The notes: generated by a model from the sequence alone, not told the origin. DNA of 64,000 nucleotides from Salinicoccus kekensis (GCF_900220995.1 NZ_OBQF01000003.1:1-64000); one strand, 5' to 3'. Counted from the first letter of the stretch, positions 16,419 through 25,424 are shown. Made by a program: numbers and translations.

Positions 16419-17078
16419 CTACTTATTCTTTTCTGTACGTACTTCTTTTCTGAAGAATACATAGAAAAATGCAATCGCAGTCATAAATACCCCGATAATC
16501 ATCATGTTGTTGGTCTGTACGCCTGTATCCGGCACTTCTGATTCATCCATCTGTACATCCTGAAGCGTGAAATTGGACGGCACCAAGACTGAATCCACCA
16601 CATGGATCACACCGTTGGATGCTTCAATATCTGTATCGACGATATTGGAGTCGTTGACCATCGCCCCGTCGCTGAGGTCGAACATCAATGTCTCACCGTT
16701 CACCGTCGGTGCTTCCATGCCATCTTCCAGGTCACCGGCGAAAACTCCGCCTTCAACGACATGGTACAATAACACATTCGCCAAATCCGGCTGGGCCAGC
16801 AGTTCTTCCTGAGTGATGTCAAGATCGCTTAATAATTGTGCAAATGCCTCGTTGGTCGGTGCAAACACCGTATACGGACCTTCGCCCTGCAGTGTTTCCA
16901 CAAGTTCCGCTTTCTGAAGTGCTGCCACCAGGATGCTGAAGTCTTCGTTACCTGCTGCAATGTCCACGATTGTGCCCGGCTCTTCCCCGTGTTCATCTGC
17001 TGAGATCACCGATGCAAACGAAAGTGAAACCATCATGGCCGCCAAAACGATGAAAAATCCCTTTGTCGCTTTAACCAT
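16419..17078 (-). CDS. Fasciclin-domain surface protein with VPDTG sorting signal
   Basis: 219 residues. Signal peptide about 1-27 (ends VISADEH). A single FAS1 domain covers about 36-168: TVFAPTNEAFAQLL, LLYHVVEGG and NGVIHVVDSVLVP are the family landmarks. The C-terminus is a cell-wall sorting signal: VPDTG at 182-186, a hydrophobic segment at about 192-209, and a basic tail RKEVRTEKNK. The pentapeptide departs from LPXTG at the first position. FAS1 domains mediate adhesion. The gene is divergent from a class B sortase gene, which suggests that the sortase anchors this protein. The start is supported by AAGGAGG six bases upstream. Confidence 0.88.
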   Translation of the reverse strand: MVKATKGFFIVLAAMMVSLSFASVISADEHGEEPGTIVDIAAGNEDFSILVAALQKAELVETLQGEGPYTVFAPTNEAFAQLLSDLDITQEELLAQPDLANVLLYHVVEGGVFAGDLEDGMEAPTVNGETLMFDLSDGAMVNDSNIVDTDIEASNGVIHVVDSVLVPSNFTLQDVQMDESEVPDTGVQTNNMMIIGVFMTAIAFFYVFFRKEVRTEKNK

Positions 17079-17106
17079 TCCATTACCTCCTTCGGTAAAT
17101 ACTATG

Positions 17107-17130
17107 GTAAAATGTAAATATACATTTTAC
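17107..17130. promoter_or_regulatory. 10-bp inverted repeat between fasciclin and sortase genes
   Basis: GTAAAATGTA, a 4-base centre AATA, then TACATTTTAC: perfect arms. A further TGGTAA/TTACCA pair flanks it (from 17105 and at about 17150). It sits in the shared promoter region of the divergent genes, so it may be an operator controlling both. The regulator is unknown. Confidence 0.5.
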
Positions 17131-17203
17131 ATTTCAATATTACCATGAAAGTGGAAAAACACCTATTTTAAAGTCGATTCATAAAAGTCGGGGGGCCGTA
17201 TTG

Positions 17204-18025
17204 ATGAAAAGGAAATTCATGTTATTAACGCTGGGTGCCCTTCTCGTCTTCCAATCTGGTTATATTTTATATGACCATTTCAATCCTCCGGAGCCGCGGG
17301 AAGTCCCGGATATAGCTTCAATCAGCAATGAACCGGAAGCGCCCACAGAGGCCTCCGAAATGAATATGCCCCTTCATATATTCCATTCGAAAATCATGAA
17401 TACCGTCAAAGGGGGAAACATAAATTTGTCCCGTGGTCAGCCGGCCGATGAGCGGGTTAATTATGAATTCACTCCGAACCCTTTTTCTGAATACCTGGCA
17501 ATGAATCCGGATTTCACGGGATGGATCAATGTGGACGGTACAAATATCGATCACCCTATCGTCAAAGGCCGGGACAATTCCTATTATCTGGACAATAACT
17601 TCTATAACGAACCGGATTCTTACGGTGCAATATTCATGGATTACAGAAACCTTGGCAATGGGCACGACGACCACACGCTCATCTACGGGCACCATACCGA
17701 CACGGGGCATATGTTTGCGGATTTTGAAAAATATTTGACACAGTCATTTTATGAAGAGAATAAGGTCATCGAAATACAGGATCTATATAAAAAGCGGGAG
17801 TATGAGATCATCTCCGTCCATATCGGCCCTGCAGACCTACAATATATCAATGAACCTTTTAAAAATGACGGAACGAAGGAATACGGGGAATTTTTGCAAG
17901 GGGAATCATTATATGAATCCAGTGTGGATATTGAAGAGGATGCGAAATTACTGACGCTCATTTCATGTAATTACACCCACAACGACGGCAGGTTATATAT
18001 CCATGCTGTTGAAGTCATCGGATGA
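17204..18025 (+). CDS. Class B sortase
   Basis: 273 residues from ATG 17204; a TTG codon just before it is rejected because the G-rich ribosome-binding site spaces better to ATG. One N-terminal membrane segment (about 5-23), a linker, then the catalytic domain: NPDFTGWINVDGTNIDHPIV, YGAIFMDYRN, HTLIYGHHTDTG (His163 or His164), TLISCNYTHNDGRLYIHAV (Cys255, Arg263). These are the class B landmarks. Class B enzymes elsewhere recognise NPQTN-like signals in heme-uptake or pilus systems; none is seen here. The only visible candidate substrate is the divergent VPDTG protein. Confidence 0.88.
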   Translation: MKRKFMLLTLGALLVFQSGYILYDHFNPPEPREVPDIASISNEPEAPTEASEMNMPLHIFHSKIMNTVKGGNINLSRGQPADERVNYEFTPNPFSEYLAMNPDFTGWINVDGTNIDHPIVKGRDNSYYLDNNFYNEPDSYGAIFMDYRNLGNGHDDHTLIYGHHTDTGHMFADFEKYLTQSFYEENKVIEIQDLYKKREYEIISVHIGPADLQYINEPFKNDGTKEYGEFLQGESLYESSVDIEEDAKLLTLISCNYTHNDGRLYIHAVEVIG

Positions 18026-18049
18026 AATGCATATCCAGCTGCAGTAAAT

Positions 18050-18089
18050 AAGACCGGGGATACGAGTTTTATATCATATCCCCGGTCTT
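18050..18089 (+). terminator. Terminator of the sortase gene
   Basis: AAGACCGGGGATA pairs with TATCCCCGGTCTT, 14-base loop, then T-rich sequence. It starts 24 bases after the stop codon. Confidence 0.85.
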
Positions 18090-18200
18090 TATATTATTCT
18101 GAAAAACCCCAGTTATATAAGTGGTAGTCCTCATCAAATCCATATTCCACGCTGTAATTGACAAGGCCAGTGCTTCCTCGGAATTACAGGTCAAAGAAAT

Positions 18201-18229
18201 AAAAAAGTTTCCCGAAGGAAGCTTTTTTT
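18201..18229 (-). terminator. Terminator of the alcohol dehydrogenase gene
   Basis: A/T-flanked stem AAGTTTCC, CGAA, GGAAGCTT with T-runs in both directions. On the minus strand it lies 8 bases beyond the stop. Confidence 0.75.
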
Positions 18230-18237
18230 ATAAATAT

Positions 18238-19209
18238 TTATTTTTCATCATCATTGTAGGTGGCGACGAGTCTGCCTTGGACTTCGCCGCGCGCGAGTCT
18301 TTCGATGCCTTCGGGAATCTCTTCCGGCGTGATCTCCGACAGTGTCGGTGATAAATCTCCTGAAGCCATCAGGTCATAGATTGCTGCGATGTCTTCCTTG
18401 TTTCCGCCGACTGATGCCAGAAGCTGTTTTTTATTGACGATGAAGTCCGTCACATTGATCGTCGTCTGCAGTTTACCCATGCCGACCAGCACAACCGTGC
18501 CTCCGGGTCTCACTGTCTCGAGGGCTTTTGAAGTCGTGACGTCAAATCCGGCATAGTCCACTACAAGGTCCAACTCTTTATCGGCGAGTTCCGAAATATC
18601 GGATACGACTTCTTTGGCACCAATTTTCTTAGCCAGCTCCTGGGCCCTTTCGGAAGTATCGACTGCATAGATGTCCTCAATGCCCTGGGCGACTGCTGCC
18701 TGCAGTGCGAACTGACCCAGGCCGCCGATGCCGATCAACGCAATCTTCATGCCTTTTTCGGCTTTACCTCTTGTGAACAGTGCATGGTAGGACGTCATCC
18801 CCGCGTCCGTCGCCGAAGCAGCCTGTTCGATGGATAATTCATCCGGTACCGGAACGAGATCGGATGCAGGCGCATGGATATGCGTACCGAAGCCGCCGTC
18901 GTAGGCATAGCCCGGTGCGAGACCTGACGGCCCGGTCGGACATATGGCTACACGGTCGCCTTCCTTGAAGTCCGTCACACCTTCACCGACTTCGATGATG
19001 GTGCCTGCGTTCTCATGACCCATGATGACCGGGGCATTCATTAAAGCCATCCAGCCTTCGTCCTCCATCGTACCGACGTCGGAGTGGCATAAGCCTACGG
19101 CGCCTGTCTTTATGACGACATGATCCTTCTCCGCTTTTGGCGTTTCCTTTTCAACCATTTCGAGTGGTTCGTGCGTTTTAGTAAATTGCCAACCTTTAAT
19201 TTTGAACAC
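18238..19209 (-). CDS. Zinc-type alcohol dehydrogenase (MDR family)
   Basis: About 323 residues. GroES-like domain with catalytic zinc residues in GAVGLCHSDVG and MGHENAGTI; NAD(P) fold with LIGIGGLGQFALQAA. The four-cysteine structural zinc lobe of classical ADHs is absent: the region after DRVAICPTGPSGLAPG lacks the cysteine run. The start is uncertain. The frame is open further upstream. GTG 19209 touches the AAAGGGA ribosome-binding site; ATG 19245 has its own GAGGG but would add a hydrophobic basic extension; an ATT at 19200 has the best spacing. Substrate unknown; it is monocistronic. Confidence 0.8.
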   Translation of the reverse strand: MFKIKGWQFTKTHEPLEMVEKETPKAEKDHVVIKTGAVGLCHSDVGTMEDEGWMALMNAPVIMGHENAGTIIEVGEGVTDFKEGDRVAICPTGPSGLAPGYAYDGGFGTHIHAPASDLVPVPDELSIEQAASATDAGMTSYHALFTRGKAEKGMKIALIGIGGLGQFALQAAVAQGIEDIYAVDTSERAQELAKKIGAKEVVSDISELADKELDLVVDYAGFDVTTSKALETVRPGGTVVLVGMGKLQTTINVTDFIVNKKQLLASVGGNKEDIAAIYDLMASGDLSPTLSEITPEEIPEGIERLARGEVQGRLVATYNDDEK

Positions 19210-19376
19210 TCCCTTTCTGATGATGATTTTTATAATCCTCAACATTTTAATGATTCCCTCAATGTGTTTTTTAAAACATACAGGCGGCATGAGGGCTTGA
19301 TTGCCCGGGAAAAGGGAATAACGTACTAAACCTGTAATTTAGAAATCATCAGAGGGATTATTTAAGGGAGGGTATT

Positions 19377-20141
19377 ATGCATATATTGAGAAATAATCAG
19401 TACTTCCGCTACGGCGATGAAGATTTCCAGGTGCACACGAAGCGGCCGGGTTTAATATTTCAGGATTTCGACCGTGAAGACTATGCCTTCGGCCCTTTGA
19501 GCCGGATCGATCATGTCCATCTGTCGCAGGATTATCTCATAAAGATGCACCTGCATCATAACGATGAAATACTGAGCTATATTTATAAAGGTGAAATGCA
19601 CCATCGGGACACCGACGATAATGAAGTGGTGCTGACACCGGAGAGGCTGATGGTGATGAACGCCGGCCGTGAGTTTTATCATGAGGAATCCACACCGGAC
19701 GCGGGCAATGAAATGCTGCAGATACTGATCCGTCCGGAAAAGGAGGATCTCGAACCGGATGTGCAGTTTTGGGAGCGTGAAATCAGGGAAGATTCTGAGT
19801 GGAATCTGATTGCGGGACCTTCCTTCATGAATCCGCCGATGCGCATCAGGAATGAAGTAGCGGTGTTCGATGTACATGGGAAGGCGGGTGATGAACTCAC
19901 CCTGCCCCGGGAAGAAGCCATGACACCATGGCTTTACGTCATGGACGGCAGTATAGAAATTCCGGGGGAAGTGCTTAATAAAGGTGATGCGGTCACCGGC
20001 AGCCGTGAAGAATTGACATCCGTCAAACTGAGGGAAGACTCGACGCTTGTGCTGTTCCTCGTCGACCTGGATGCGCCGATGACATTGAAAGGCAATTTCA
20101 GTGGCCATAAGAGGAATAATATGAAAAGATATAAGCAATAG
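19377..20141 (+). CDS. Pirin-family bicupin protein
   Basis: 254 residues. The N-terminal cupin has HLHHNDEILSYIYKGEMHHRD, which corresponds to the pirin metal-binding pattern (His-x-His, Glu, then His in the HRD segment). Early IDHVHLSQDY and FGPLSRID agree with pirins. The second cupin is degenerate. Some pirins act as quercetinases; others have regulatory roles. Start ATG 19377 follows GGAGGG. The next gene, a CstB-like enzyme, starts 40 bases downstream and may be co-transcribed. Confidence 0.83.
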   Translation: MHILRNNQYFRYGDEDFQVHTKRPGLIFQDFDREDYAFGPLSRIDHVHLSQDYLIKMHLHHNDEILSYIYKGEMHHRDTDDNEVVLTPERLMVMNAGREFYHEESTPDAGNEMLQILIRPEKEDLEPDVQFWEREIREDSEWNLIAGPSFMNPPMRIRNEVAVFDVHGKAGDELTLPREEAMTPWLYVMDGSIEIPGEVLNKGDAVTGSREELTSVKLREDSTLVLFLVDLDAPMTLKGNFSGHKRNNMKRYKQ

Positions 20142-20181
20142 AGACATACTGCCTATCAAAAAATCCAAGGAGTGCATTCAA

Positions 20182-21543
20182 ATGTTCTTTAAACAATTCT
20201 TTGATAAGAAACTCGCACAGAATTCCTACATGGCCGCCTGTCAGAAGACGAAGGAAGCAATCATCATCGACCCGAAACGCGTCCTTGAAGAATACGCGGA
20301 AACGGCGGAAGCGGAAGGCTTCAATATCACCCATGTCACCGAGACGCATATTCATGCCGACTTCGCATCGGGACTCCGTGATGCGGCAAAACGCTTCGGC
20401 GCCACGGCTTATGTATCCAGTGAAGGCGGTGATGACTGGCAGTATGAGAACATGCCGGAAGACACCGTCCATCTGGAGGACGGGGACATCATCAATGTCG
20501 GTAACGTCGAACTCAAAGTCATCCATACGCCCGGACATACGCCTGAAAGCATCTCTTTCATGCTGACCGACCGCGGCGCCGGGAGTGATGAACCGATGGG
20601 CATCTTCACAGGCGATTTCCTCTTCGTCGGCGACATCGGCCGTCCGGATCTGCTCGAGGAAGCGGCCAAAATGGAAGGCACGACGGAAGAAGGTGCCGAG
20701 GCGATGTTCGAATCCCTTAAGAAAATGAAAGATCATCCTGAATTTCTGCAGGTATGGCCGGGGCACGGTGCGGGCAGCGCATGCGGGAAGTCACTCGGCG
20801 CAGTCCCGTTATCCACCCTTGGATATGAATTCAGGAACAACTGGGTCTTTGAATATGAGGATAAAGATGCATTCAGCAGGGAATTGACGAGTGACCAGCC
20901 TGAACCGCCCAGCTACTTTGCGCAGATGAAGAAGGTCAATAAGGAAGGCCTGCCTGAATTCAAGGTGAAGGAAGTTGAAGTCGGCACACCGGATGAACTG
21001 CCGGGCCAGGTGTTCGATCTCAGGAGCAAGGAAGCATTCAAAAAAGGATTCAAAAAAGGCGCCATCAACATCCCGTACAATGATAAATTCCTTCAATTTG
21101 CAGGATGGTATGTGGATTATGATCAGCCGATGACGGTCATCGCAAATCCCGAAGACAGCGGGCGGCTGCAGAAAGACCTCGCATCGATCGGTTTCGACAA
21201 CCTCAAGCTGATCGTGCCTGAAGAGGAAGCGGACAGGTATTCCGATGATTCATATGAAAATGTCTCCATTGAAGACTTCGTCCAGGATTATGAGGATAGG
21301 AAGGTCCTTGACGTCCGGGCACGGTCCGAATATGAGGCAGGCAATCTGGACAACGCCCATCATATCCACTTTGGACATCTCGATGAAAAAGAATTGCCCT
21401 TCGAGAAAGACGACACGATCCATGTCCACTGCCAGTCCGGTGTACGGTCGGCCATCGCAATGAGTGCACTCAAAGCACGCGGTTATGACAATGTCGTCAA
21501 TATAGATAAAGGCTATGCGGGCATCAAAAAAGCAATGAACTGA
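20182..21543 (+). CDS. cstB: CstB-like persulfide dioxygenase-rhodanese fusion
   Basis: 453 residues. The N-terminal metallo-beta-lactamase domain (about 1-240) has THIHADFASGLRDAA, GHTPES, TGDFLFVGDIGRPDL and PGHGAGSACGKSLG with Cys201. A middle rhodanese-like domain (about 265-350) lacks a catalytic cysteine. The C-terminal rhodanese domain has HVHCQSGVRSA with Cys417 in the active loop. This order is that of staphylococcal CstB, a non-heme iron persulfide dioxygenase/sulfurtransferase that detoxifies sulfide-derived persulfide to thiosulfate. The usual partners cstR, cstA and sqr are not adjacent; a pirin gene is. Function by homology; specificity not proven. Confidence 0.82.
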   Translation: MFFKQFFDKKLAQNSYMAACQKTKEAIIIDPKRVLEEYAETAEAEGFNITHVTETHIHADFASGLRDAAKRFGATAYVSSEGGDDWQYENMPEDTVHLEDGDIINVGNVELKVIHTPGHTPESISFMLTDRGAGSDEPMGIFTGDFLFVGDIGRPDLLEEAAKMEGTTEEGAEAMFESLKKMKDHPEFLQVWPGHGAGSACGKSLGAVPLSTLGYEFRNNWVFEYEDKDAFSRELTSDQPEPPSYFAQMKKVNKEGLPEFKVKEVEVGTPDELPGQVFDLRSKEAFKKGFKKGAINIPYNDKFLQFAGWYVDYDQPMTVIANPEDSGRLQKDLASIGFDNLKLIVPEEEADRYSDDSYENVSIEDFVQDYEDRKVLDVRARSEYEAGNLDNAHHIHFGHLDEKELPFEKDDTIHVHCQSGVRSAIAMSALKARGYDNVVNIDKGYAGIKKAMN

Positions 21544-21571
21544 TGGGGATTCCCGTCACATATTGAATGAA

Positions 21572-21599
21572 AAAGAGGAACTTCTAGAAGTTCCTCTTT
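21572..21599. terminator. Terminator between CstB-like and small membrane protein genes
   Basis: AAAGAGGAACTTC and GAAGTTCCTCTTT form a perfect stem around TA; A/T-runs flank both sides, so it can act on the convergent genes of both strands. Confidence 0.82.
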
Positions 21600-21606
21600 A
21601 GTGTGT

Positions 21607-21978
21607 TTAAAGTAACACCATGGATATATATAATGTCAGCACCATGAGAAACATCGAAGAAGCGATTCCAGTGACCACTCCGGGAATGACGACTGATCTT
21701 TTTGAAACAGCATTCCTGATCAAAAAGACTGCAGCAATCAGGCTGCTGATGAGCCAGAGCGCCATGAATTGAAAAGTGACATCTTCAATGTTTGAGATGG
21801 ATGACAAAAAGTCGCTGTAAGCAATATAAATATAAAAAGTGATTGCCAGTATAAGGACGATTGTACTGTATAAGTAATGGAAAAATGGATCTTCCTTATT
21901 GATCGATTTCCTGACTCCGGCTGCGAGCAGATAAAGTCCGGCGGATGTGATTATGAATAATAATATGGCTAACAACAA
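21607..21978 (-). CDS. Small four-helix membrane protein, unknown function
   Basis: 123 residues, almost entirely hydrophobic, with four predicted transmembrane segments (about 3-22, 36-54, 67-86 and 97-121). Short charged loops (RKSINKEDPFF and RNAVSKRS) would lie on the cytosolic side. I do not recognise a family. It is transcribed alone, convergent with the CstB-like gene. Codon use looks ordinary and the frame is uninterrupted, so it is probably real. Confidence 0.6.
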   Translation of the reverse strand: MLLAILLFIITSAGLYLLAAGVRKSINKEDPFFHYLYSTIVLILAITFYIYIAYSDFLSSISNIEDVTFQFMALWLISSLIAAVFLIRNAVSKRSVVIPGVVTGIASSMFLMVLTLYISMVLL

Positions 21979-22122
21979 AACACCTCTAATATGCTTAAAG
22001 TTCCTTACTTCAAATGATATATCATTCGAGTATAAACTTCAGGAAAAGCATGCATTTTTTTATGAACGAAGTATGACGTTTTATATGAATATGAGGCCGA
22101 TTGTGCCTGAATCAGCTGCAAT

Positions 22123-22155
22123 AAAAAACATCCATAATATTCATGGATGTTTTTT
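22123..22155 (-). terminator. Terminator of the sulP-usp operon
   Basis: AAAAAACATCCAT and ATGGATGTTTTTT form a 13-bp stem with a 7-base loop; the T-run on the minus strand follows the universal stress protein stop at 22162. Confidence 0.85.
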
Positions 22156-22161
22156 ATATCA

Positions 22162-22566
22162 TCATTTGACGATCATCACGGGGGCGTTTACGCGCTTTGC
22201 GACTTTATGGCTGACACTGCCCATGACCATCTCCTGAAGGGTGTTCAACCCCCTGCTGCCGAGTACGACGACACCATAGCTGCCTGCATTTGCGAAATCG
22301 ACGACCGTTGGTGCCGGTGTGCCATGCTCGAACTTTATATCGTACGAGACATCATTTTCATCATAAAGGGCGATGATGTCGGAGAGTTTCGCCTTCCTGT
22401 TGAAGGTGCTGCCTTCCCCGTGAAGCACTTCATCCTTTGAATCCTCCGCATCGACGACATGGAGGATAGTCACCGTGGTGCCCTCCCCGATGAAGTTCAG
22501 CGTCTGCTGTGCCGCCCTGTAACTGTTGGCCGAACCATCTGCTGCAAGTAAAATTGACTGATACAT
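22162..22566 (-). CDS. Universal stress protein, UspA family
   Basis: 134 residues from ATG 22566; the ATG six bases earlier is only 3 bases from GGAGG, whereas this one is 9. It starts MYQSILLAADGS and ends with GSRGLNTLQEMVMGSVSHKVA, the ATP-binding G-x2-G-x9-G(S) motif of nucleotide-binding Usp proteins. It follows the SulP transporter gene closely, a pairing seen in many bacteria. It may modulate the transporter, but its role there is inferred. Confidence 0.88.
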   Translation of the reverse strand: MYQSILLAADGSANSYRAAQQTLNFIGEGTTVTILHVVDAEDSKDEVLHGEGSTFNRKAKLSDIIALYDENDVSYDIKFEHGTPAPTVVDFANAGSYGVVVLGSRGLNTLQEMVMGSVSHKVAKRVNAPVMIVK

Positions 22567-22581
22567 ATTCATCTTCCTCCT

Positions 22582-24033
22582 TTATGTGAGGTGCTGTTCA
22601 TTGAGCTGGCCGAGTTCTTTGACGATTTTCCTGCTGTCCGTATTCATCCGGCTGATATAAACGGCGTTCCCTTTTTCTTCGAACTTCCTGACGATGGTGT
22701 CGACTGCATCGACTGCCGAGTCATCCCATAGATGGGCGCCCCCAAAATCGAGGTGTATATCTTTATCATACTTTTTGAACTCGATCTGTTCAATCGTCGT
22801 ATCAATGGAAGCGAAGAAAATCTGTCCGATGAAGCGTAGTGTGATTGCATCGGCCGTCTCTTCAAAGTGTACATCCACTTTTGAAATTTTCGTCGCAAAG
22901 AATAATGCACTGAATATGACACCGGCGATGACGCCGATGGCGAGGTTGTCCGTCACGAGGACGATGAGCACCGTGAGCACCATGACGAAGGCATCCGTTC
23001 TCGGCGCTTTTGCCATGAACCTGAAAGAACCCCAGTCGAATGTGCCGATGGAGACCATGACCATGATGCCGGCTAAGATCGGCATAGGGATTTGGACAAC
23101 CCAATTCCCGAGGACGATGATCATGAACATCAATACGACGCCGGCTGTGAATGTTGACAGCCTGGTGGTTGCACCGGATCTCACGTTGATGACCGACTGG
23201 CCGATCATTGCACAACCGCCCATGCCGCCGAAGAAACCTGTAATGAAGTTCGCGATGCCCTGTCCGCGGGATTCCCTGTTCTTACTGCTGTAAGTGTCAG
23301 TTGCATTATCGACGATGCGTGCAGTCAACAAAGTCTCGACGAGTCCCACGACCGCCATGGATAATGAAAAAGGCAGTATGATCATAAGTGTTTCCATGGT
23401 GAACGGCACATCCGGGATGAAGAAGCTCGGAAGAGACCGTTCGATCGTGCCGAGGTCGCCCACCGTCCCTACATTGGATCCAAAAGCGATATAGATGCCG
23501 GTCAGCACTACAATCGCGATCAGCGGTGCCGGAATCTTCTTGAAGAAACGCGGCAATATATATAAAATCAACAATGTGGCGATAAGGTAGATATATGTAT
23601 CTATCGAGATGCCGAAAATATGTTCAAGCTGGGACATGAAGATCATGATGGCCAGTGCATTGACGAAACCGATCATGACAGAGTTTGGGATGAATTTCAT
23701 CAGCTTCCCGACTTTGAGTATGCCGAGTATGATCTGGATGACACCCATCAGTATCGTGGCGGCGAGCAGATAATCGACACCGTATTCACTGACCAGCGGT
23801 ACTACGAGGAGTGCAATCGCCCCTGTCGCTGCAGAAATCATGGCCGGGCGTCCGCCGACGAACGAGATGATCACTGCGATAAGGAATGAAGCATACAGTC
23901 CGACCATCGGATCGACCCCTGCAATGATCGAGAAGGCGATGGCTTCCGGAATCAGGGCGAGTGCCACGACGAGTCCGGCCATTATATTGGTCCCGGGATC
24001 GGTCAGCCATTCCCTTTTGAATTTTTCTACCAT
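22582..24033 (-). CDS. SulP-family anion transporter with STAS domain
   Basis: 483 residues. About 10-12 transmembrane segments cover residues 15-375, with the SulP signature region [22 protein letters not shown] at the start and [20 protein letters not shown] in the middle. The C-terminal STAS domain (about 385-475) is complete. SulP proteins move sulfate, bicarbonate or dicarboxylates, often with sodium or protons. It is the first gene of a two-gene operon with a Usp protein. No sulfate-assimilation gene is adjacent, so bicarbonate or an organic anion is as likely as sulfate. Confidence 0.88.
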   Translation of the reverse strand: MVEKFKREWLTDPGTNIMAGLVVALALIPEAIAFSIIAGVDPMVGLYASFLIAVIISFVGGRPAMISAATGAIALLVVPLVSEYGVDYLLAATILMGVIQIILGILKVGKLMKFIPNSVMIGFVNALAIMIFMSQLEHIFGISIDTYIYLIATLLILYILPRFFKKIPAPLIAIVVLTGIYIAFGSNVGTVGDLGTIERSLPSFFIPDVPFTMETLMIILPFSLSMAVVGLVETLLTARIVDNATDTYSSKNRESRGQGIANFITGFFGGMGGCAMIGQSVINVRSGATTRLSTFTAGVVLMFMIIVLGNWVVQIPMPILAGIMVMVSIGTFDWGSFRFMAKAPRTDAFVMVLTVLIVLVTDNLAIGVIAGVIFSALFFATKISKVDVHFEETADAITLRFIGQIFFASIDTTIEQIEFKKYDKDIHLDFGGAHLWDDSAVDAVDTIVRKFEEKGNAVYISRMNTDSRKIVKELGQLNEQHLT

Positions 24034-24163
24034 AAACTAAAACACTTCCTAATCTATGAATTAACTAAAGTCATTATATCAGAAAAGTTTCATATGTATA
24101 CCCCTTTTTGAGAAAAACATGATGGTGTCATGTTATAATATTGTAAAGACTGGAGGCCTTCCG

Positions 24164-24703
24164 ATGAAATACGGATACATAAGACCTGTTGAATTATATG
24201 ATGAAACTGAAGGTCAGAAGAAAAAAATCCTTGAATATGCCGGGCATCTGTTCATTGAAGCACATGCCGACAATAAAAAGAGGACGGCGCTTGAGGAGCT
24301 GCTGGATACACTGGAGGACGGCGATGAATTATTTGTCACCGACTTTTGTGTCCTCGCGGATTCGACGAAGCATCTCGTCGACATCATCGATACATGCATC
24401 AGCAAGCCGGTGAAAATCCACATCCTTAATCCAGGTATCCTGGTTGATGAGGGAACCCGATATAATTTCCAGAAAATCCTGAATGAGATCTCCAACTTTC
24501 AAAGCGATGTCGTAAAGTTCAGGACACAGCTCGGAGTGAGCAAGGCGATCAAGGACGGCAAAAAGATGGGGAGACCGAGACGCAGCGACGACAATATAAA
24601 GAAAGCCGTCGAAATGTATATGTCGAAGCAGTATACGCTCGACGAAATCAAAGAGAAGACGAACATCAGCAGAGCGACACTCTACAGGCACCTGGAAAGT
24701 TGA
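24164..24703 (+). CDS. Serine-recombinase-like protein lacking the catalytic serine
   Basis: 179 residues from ATG 24164, chosen because GGAGG lies 7 bases upstream. The N-terminal resolvase fold is recognisable: KYGYIRPVELYDETEGQ aligns with the YxRVSTxxQ start of serine recombinases, and FVTDFCVLADST, FRTQLGVSKAIKDGKKMGRP and a C-terminal helix-turn-helix (YTLDEIKEKTNISRATLYRHL) follow. The nucleophilic serine of the RVS motif is missing; no serine lies nearby. It should bind DNA without cutting it, perhaps as a regulator. It starts a probable operon with a GntR regulator 31 bases downstream, in front of lactate genes. Confidence 0.75.
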   Translation: MKYGYIRPVELYDETEGQKKKILEYAGHLFIEAHADNKKRTALEELLDTLEDGDELFVTDFCVLADSTKHLVDIIDTCISKPVKIHILNPGILVDEGTRYNFQKILNEISNFQSDVVKFRTQLGVSKAIKDGKKMGRPRRSDDNIKKAVEMYMSKQYTLDEIKEKTNISRATLYRHLES

Positions 24704-24734
24704 AGACCATATCAAGACTATCGGAAGTGATCGG

Positions 24735-25424
24735 ATGAGCATTAAGAGAAAGAAGATATACGAGGAAATTGTCGATATCATACTGGAAGATATAAAATCG
24801 GGTGAGCTGGAGCCGGGTGACCGGCTGCCTTCCATCACTGACATGGCCAAGACGCATCAAGTATCATCAGCCTCCGTCAGGGAAGCTTTGAACAGCCTGC
24901 GTGTGATGGATGTCATTGAGGTGAAGCATGGCCAGGGTTCATTCATCAAACAGAAGATGCCGCTCGGTTTTGAACAGAATTTTGAAATCATCACACGTGC
25001 GGATATAGAAAATCTGCTGGAACTGAGGAAAATCATTGAAGTGGGATGCGCAAGGGCCGCGGCCCGGAAAGTGGATGAGGCAGGACTCGGAAAAATAAAA
25101 GAGGCCCTTGATAAAATGCCGACGGCGCTTGAAAATAATGAGCTCGGCGAGCAGGCGGATTATGAATTCCATATCAGCATAGCCGAATCGACGGGAAACC
25201 CCCTCCTGGTCAGCCTGCTTGAAGACGTTTCGGAAACGATGATCCGCACGATGAAGGAAACACGGCGGATCTGGCTCTATGAAGGCCACAAATCCATCGA
25301 GAAGATCCATAATGAGCATAAGCTGATTTACGAAGCAATCAGAGCCGGCAGTGATGAAGCGGCTGCCGGCCATATGTACGACCATCTCCTCGGCGTGGAG
25401 GAATTATTATTGAAGCATTATTGA
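24735..25424 (+). CDS. FadR/GntR-family regulator, LldR/LutR-like
   Basis: 229 residues. The winged helix covers about 1-75 (ESGELEPGDRLPSITDM-type GntR start, SSASVREALNSLRVMDVIEVKHGQG). The FadR-type all-helical C-terminal domain (FCD) carries LELRKIIEVGCARAAAR and the metal/ligand residues DYEFHISIAES and HKLIYEAI. It directly precedes lactate permease and Mqo/Lqo-type genes. A perfect TAGTCATC/GATGACTA palindrome lies in their leader, so it is probably the lactate-responsive repressor. The palindrome core resembles what I recall of the LutR site of Bacillus. A terminator follows its stop. Confidence 0.85.
   Translation: MSIKRKKIYEEIVDIILEDIKSGELEPGDRLPSITDMAKTHQVSSASVREALNSLRVMDVIEVKHGQGSFIKQKMPLGFEQNFEIITRADIENLLELRKIIEVGCARAAARKVDEAGLGKIKEALDKMPTALENNELGEQADYEFHISIAESTGNPLLVSLLEDVSETMIRTMKETRRIWLYEGHKSIEKIHNEHKLIYEAIRAGSDEAAAGHMYDHLLGVEELLLKHY

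Noticed and set aside
19452-20177. 241-codon frame opposite the pirin gene
   Set aside because: It lies fully antisense to a recognised pirin, is His/Phe-rich as expected for a shadow frame, and lacks a ribosome-binding site.
24329-24850. 173-codon minus-strand frame across the recombinase-like and GntR genes
   Set aside because: Spans two convincing genes on the other strand; hydrophobic/serine-rich composition is typical of an antisense shadow.
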